Origin: Desulfobacterales bacterium
Lineage (GTDB): Bacteria > Desulfobacterota > Desulfobacteria > Desulfobacterales > JAUWMJ01
Length of the DNA: 7,528 nucleotides
Assembly: GCA_030613225.1 (NCBI GenBank)
Contig: JAUWMJ010000138.1
Coordinates: forward strand, 1-7,528
Reading direction: 5' to 3'
In this document: in pieces, positions 4,696 to 7,528 of the stretch
How the letters are laid out: each line of letters starts with the position of its first letter
Numbering within the stretch: the first letter of the stretch is position 1
The notes under the pieces: model-generated
What the model saw: only the letters and a program-made list of their open reading frames with translations
Told to the model about the DNA's origin: nothing
Databases searched by the model: none
Translations under genes and position numbers: made by a program

Positions 4696-6729
4696 ATGAT
4701 TCAAAATAAAGATATTTCAGAATCCATGACGATTAAACTGGAAGAGGTATTTGATGAGCTGCCTGATATGCCTGAGTTCGTAAAAGGCATCAGAAGGGCG
4801 CCTAATAGGGATTTTACCTTATCGCGAAAAGAAACCGGGCTGGCTTTGAAAAATGCCCTGCGGTATATCCCTGAAAAATGGCATAAGAAATTAGCAACGG
4901 AATTTTTAGACGAGCTTTTAACAACAGGCAGAATTTACGGATATCGATTCAGGCCCCAGGGAAAGATAAAGGGCAGGTCCATTGATGAATATAAAGGCCG
5001 CTGCATTGAAGGTAAAGCCTTTCAGGTAATGATAGATAACAATCTGGATTTTGATATTGCGCTTTACCCGTATGAGCTTGTTACCTACGGTGAAACCGGC
5101 CAGGTTTGTCAGAACTGGATGCAGTACAGGCTAATCAAACAATATCTTCAAGTCATGACAAGAGAACAGACCCTTGTTGTTGAATCAGGTCATCCCCTTG
5201 GATTGTTCGCATCAACGCCGGAAGCACCACGGGTTATAATAACCAATGCGCTGATGGTTGGTCTTTTTGATGACCAGGAAAACTGGCACAGGGCTATGGC
5301 GTTAGGCGTTGCCAATTACGGACAAATGACCGCCGGCGGATGGATGTACATCGGGCCACAGGGAATCGTACACGGAACATACAGCACTATCTTAAATGCA
5401 GGAAGAACAAAGCTGGGGATACCCCATGATAAAGACTTGAGCGGATATCTTTTTGTATCTTCTGGTCTTGGTGGGATGAGCGGGGCACAGGGAAAATCGG
5501 TTGAGATTGCAAACGGGGTTGGAATCATTGCAGAGGTCGATTATTCAAGAGTTAAAACGCGAAATGAACAGGGGTGGATTAGCATGGTTTTTGACAATCC
5601 GTCTGAAACATTTGCGATGGCAAAAAAATATCAGGACAAGAGAGAAAGTATTTCCATTGCATTTTATGGAAATATTGTGGACCTGCTGGAGTATGCGGTG
5701 GATAATAATATTAAAATCGATTTATTAACCGATCAGACATCCTGCCATGCGGTTTATGACGGCGGATATTGTCCACAGGGAATAACCTTTGATCAGAGAA
5801 CGGAGTATTTAAGGACTAATAAAGAAAAATTCAAAACGCACGTGGACCGTTCACTGAAGCAGCATTTTAATATTATCAATACCCTGGTTGAGCGCGGCAC
5901 CTATTTTTTCGATTATGGAAACAGTTTTTTAAAAGCAGTGTTTGATGCGGGTGTGAAAGAAGTATGTAAAAATGGTAAAAACACTCTGGATGGGTTTATA
6001 TTTCCTTCCTATGTTGAAGATCTCATGGGGCCGATGCTGTTTGATTATGGGTATGGTCCATTCAGATGGGTTTGTCTGAGCGGCAAAAGAGAAGATCTTT
6101 TAAAGACCGATAAAGCTGCCATGGAATGTATAGATCCTGAAAGAAGATTTCAGGATAGAGATAATTATGTATGGATAAGAGACGCAGACAAGAACAGACT
6201 TGTTGTGGGAACTCAGGCAAGGATATTATATCAGGATGCCCTGGGAAGAATGAAGATAGCACTAAAATTTAACGAAATGGTTAGAAACAAAGAAACAGGC
6301 CCTGTAATGCTTGGTAGAGACCATCATGATACAGGTGGTACGGACTCGCCATTTAGAGAGACCGCCAATATAAAGGATGGCAGTAACATAATGGCGGATA
6401 TGGCAACCCAGTGTTTTGCCGGAAATGCCGCCAGGGGTATGAGCCTGGTTGCCCTGCATAACGGCGGAGGAGTAGGAATCGGAAATGCAATAAATGGCGG
6501 CTTTGGATTAGTTCTTGACGGAAGTGAAAGAATAGACAGCATTATTAAAAAAGCTATACCATGGGATGTCATGGGTGGGGTTGCAAGACGAGCCTGGGCA
6601 AGAAATGAAAACTCAATTGAAACAAGCATACAATATAATGAAATGCGCAAAGGGGCGGATCATATTACTTTACCGTTTATTCCGGATGAAAAACTGATAG
6701 AGGATTTGGTGGCAAAGGCGTTTAGATGA
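4696..6729 (+). CDS. hutU: Urocanate hydratase (urocanase), long animal-type form
   Basis: This cytoplasmic enzyme uses tightly bound NAD+ to add water to urocanate, giving 4-imidazolone-5-propionate, the second step of histidine breakdown. Family signatures are clear: YGQMTAGGWMYIGPQGIVHG (208-227), GLGGMSGAQG (257-266, NAD-site glycine loop), LTDQTS (344-349), FDYGN (405-409), GPFRW (454-458), RDHHDTGGTDSPFRE (541-555) and HNGGGVGIG (588-596). At 677 residues it is far longer than the ~555-residue HutU of Pseudomonas or Bacillus and close to mammalian UROC1 (~676). The end of the chain (INGGFGLVLDG, WDVMGGVARRAW) also resembles UROC1. The LFCxGxGPFRW cysteine of short HutU (Cys410 in P. putida) is Asp450 here. 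The start is set by GGAGGG eight bases before the ATG. The downstream neighbour acts in the same pathway. No frameshift is seen. Confidence 0.96.
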   Translation: MIQNKDISESMTIKLEEVFDELPDMPEFVKGIRRAPNRDFTLSRKETGLALKNALRYIPEKWHKKLATEFLDELLTTGRIYGYRFRPQGKIKGRSIDEYKGRCIEGKAFQVMIDNNLDFDIALYPYELVTYGETGQVCQNWMQYRLIKQYLQVMTREQTLVVESGHPLGLFASTPEAPRVIITNALMVGLFDDQENWHRAMALGVANYGQMTAGGWMYIGPQGIVHGTYSTILNAGRTKLGIPHDKDLSGYLFVSSGLGGMSGAQGKSVEIANGVGIIAEVDYSRVKTRNEQGWISMVFDNPSETFAMAKKYQDKRESISIAFYGNIVDLLEYAVDNNIKIDLLTDQTSCHAVYDGGYCPQGITFDQRTEYLRTNKEKFKTHVDRSLKQHFNIINTLVERGTYFFDYGNSFLKAVFDAGVKEVCKNGKNTLDGFIFPSYVEDLMGPMLFDYGYGPFRWVCLSGKREDLLKTDKAAMECIDPERRFQDRDNYVWIRDADKNRLVVGTQARILYQDALGRMKIALKFNEMVRNKETGPVMLGRDHHDTGGTDSPFRETANIKDGSNIMADMATQCFAGNAARGMSLVALHNGGGVGIGNAINGGFGLVLDGSERIDSIIKKAIPWDVMGGVARRAWARNENSIETSIQYNEMRKGADHITLPFIPDEKLIEDLVAKAFR

Positions 6730-6795
6730 GCCTGATCCGGAAAAGCCGGTTGGAGTAAAACCGTAAATTCTGATTTATCAGAAGAAAAGCTTTTT

Positions 6796-6865
6796 ATCAC
6801 GAAAGCACGAAAACACGAAAAAGAAATTTTTATTTCGTGCTTTCTTCCTTTCGTGTTTTCGTGAT
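6796..6865 (+). terminator. Octad-repeat hairpin with T-run after hutU, possible terminator
   Basis: ATCACGAAAGCACGAAA (6796-6812) pairs with TTTCGTGTTTTCGTGAT (6849-6865). The only non-Watson-Crick position is a G-T pair, which in RNA is a G-U wobble. TTGTTTTTT follows at once. Both arms are built from 8-base units: CACGAAAG, CACGAAAA, CACGAAAA on the left, and TTTCGTGC, TTTCTTCC, TTTCGTGT, TTTCGTGA on the right. The inner units can pair in alternative registers (6805-6812 with 6833-6840). The stem is long but AT-rich. It could act as an intrinsic terminator or attenuator between hutU and the next gene, or it may simply be a dispersed repeat. Confidence 0.5.
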
Positions 6866-6876
6866 TGTTTTTTAAT

Positions 6877-6891
6877 TTGTTATCATAACAA
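6877..6891. promoter_or_regulatory. 15-bp palindrome before the formimidoyltransferase gene, possible operator
   Basis: TTGTTAT-C-ATAACAA is a perfect 7-base dyad around one base, lying 34 bases before the start codon and directly after the octad hairpin's T-run. The position suits a promoter-proximal regulator site. A convincing -35/-10 pair could not be assigned here; TATCAT at 6881-6886 lacks a good -35. Confidence 0.35.
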
Positions 6892-6925
6892 CAAATGTAA
6901 TTAAGCCATTAAAAGGAGTTTTATC

Positions 6926-7528
6926 ATGCCAGTCATGAAAAGAATAATAGAGTGTGTTCCGAATTTCAGTGAAGGGAGAGATTTGGATAAGATAGACAAA
7001 ATTATAAATCCCTTCAGGGGAAAAAAGGATGTCAAACTTTTAGATTATCAAAGTGATGAAGATCACAACAGGCTGGTCGTGACAGCTATAGGAGAGCCGG
7101 TTGCCATGAAGCAGGCAGTCGTAGGGGCCATGGGCGTTGCAATTGATCTCATTGACATGAGAAAACATAAAGGGCAGCATCCGAGAATGGGAGCGATAGA
7201 TGTGGTTCCTTTTATTCCGGTCAGAAATATCAGTATGACTGAAGCCATAGATTTTTCAAAAGATGTCGCAAAAGAAGTAGCTGCAAAATATACTTTGCCT
7301 GTATTTTTGTATGAGGAATCAGCCACAGCTCCTGAAAGACGGAATCTTGCGGCAATAAGAAAAGGGCAGTTTGAGAAAATGGCCGAGAAAATTAAAGCCC
7401 CCGAATGGAAGCCTGATTTTAGTCCAGGGGAAATACATCCAAGTGCCGGTGTAACTGCAATTGGTGCCAGAATGCCGCTGGTTGCTTTTAATGTCAATCT
7501 GGGGACCGATGATATGAAGATAGCCGAC
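6926..7528 (+). CDS. ftcD: Glutamate formimidoyltransferase, N-terminal 201 residues (3' end outside window)
   Basis: The enzyme transfers the formimino group of N-formimino-L-glutamate to tetrahydrofolate, giving glutamate and 5-formimino-tetrahydrofolate, the last step of one branch of histidine breakdown. The frame is open from ATG 6926 to the last base. Signatures are IIECVPNFSEG (7-17), HNRLVV (47-52), and the block DMRKHKGQHPRMGAIDVVPF (77-96). H85 in that block aligns with catalytic His82 of mammalian FTCD. AGVTAIGARMPLVAFNVNL follows near 180-195. The start has AAAAGGAG seven bases upstream; ATG codon 4 has no better site. Position 196 bases after hutU supports a histidine-utilisation cluster. 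The C-terminus is missing, so a fused cyclodeaminase domain, as in mammals, cannot be excluded. A bacterial stand-alone form of ~300 residues is the alternative. Confidence 0.95.
   Translation, partial: MPVMKRIIECVPNFSEGRDLDKIDKIINPFRGKKDVKLLDYQSDEDHNRLVVTAIGEPVAMKQAVVGAMGVAIDLIDMRKHKGQHPRMGAIDVVPFIPVRNISMTEAIDFSKDVAKEVAAKYTLPVFLYEESATAPERRNLAAIRKGQFEKMAEKIKAPEWKPDFSPGEIHPSAGVTAIGARMPLVAFNVNLGTDDMKIAD

Noticed and set aside
6324..6650. 108-residue ORF antisense to hutU
   Set aside because: It overlaps the most conserved part of urocanase (RDHHD to HNGGG). Its Pro/Ile-rich sequence is the complement of Gly/Asp codons, and no family is recognisable.
6796..6865. Octad CACGAAA repeats as a CRISPR-like array
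   Set aside because: The units are only 8 bases, contiguous without spacers, and inverted between the two arms. CRISPR repeats are longer and separated by unique spacers.
7063..7497. 144-residue ORF antisense to the formimidoyltransferase gene
   Set aside because: The + strand frame carries conserved FTCD motifs across the same bases. The antisense product is low-complexity Ala/Ser/Ile-rich, as expected of a shadow frame, and has no ribosome site.

Overview
The window looks like chromosomal DNA of moderate-to-low GC from an anaerobic Gram-negative bacterium, most likely a Desulfobacterota/Desulfobacterales-type organism. This is an inference. It rests on a long periplasmic M1-ChaN fusion, an animal-type (long) urocanase next to glutamate formimidoyltransferase, and gene gaps full of short-period inverted repeats of a kind I associate with that group. 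No rRNA, tRNA, CRISPR array, transposase or phage gene is visible.

Layout. (1) Positions 1-86 are the last 27 codons of a response-regulator receiver domain on the + strand. (2) 87-391 is a gene-free gap with a perfect 14-bp hairpin. (3) 392-3379 (- strand) encodes a 995-residue exported protein with an M1-type zinc peptidase domain (HEILH), an unrecognised linker domain, a ChaN/TIKI-superfamily domain (GENH and GNGH motifs) and a C-terminal PDZ domain. (4) 3380-3777 is a gap with a complex inverted repeat and then the promoter/operator of a toxin-antitoxin pair. (5) 3778-4371 is a higBA-type toxin-antitoxin operon (+). (6) 4372-4695 is a gap with inverted heptad repeats, two palindromes and a candidate promoter. 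(7) 4696-6729 is hutU (+). (8) 6730-6925 is a gap with an octad-repeat hairpin ending in a T-run, and a 15-bp palindrome. (9) 6926 to the end is the first 201 codons of glutamate formimidoyltransferase (+).

How the genes relate. hutU and the formimidoyltransferase gene belong to one pathway, histidine to glutamate. Urocanase makes imidazolonepropionate. After imidazolonepropionase (not in this window) opens the ring, the transferase moves the formimino group from formiminoglutamate to tetrahydrofolate, feeding the C1 pool. The higBA pair sits between two repeat elements and appears self-contained: its sigma70-like promoter lies inside a 39-bp dyad, and the -10 box is so close to the higB ATG that the transcript may be leaderless. 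The M1-ChaN-PDZ protein is the least ordinary gene. It combines a zinc-peptidase centre lacking the usual exopeptidase GXMEN motif, a second potential metal/haem centre and a PDZ module in one periplasmic chain.

The three gaps at 3380-3777, 4372-4695 and 6730-6925 each carry the same design: a short tandem array (7- or 8-bp period), a spacer, and an inverted copy of the array.
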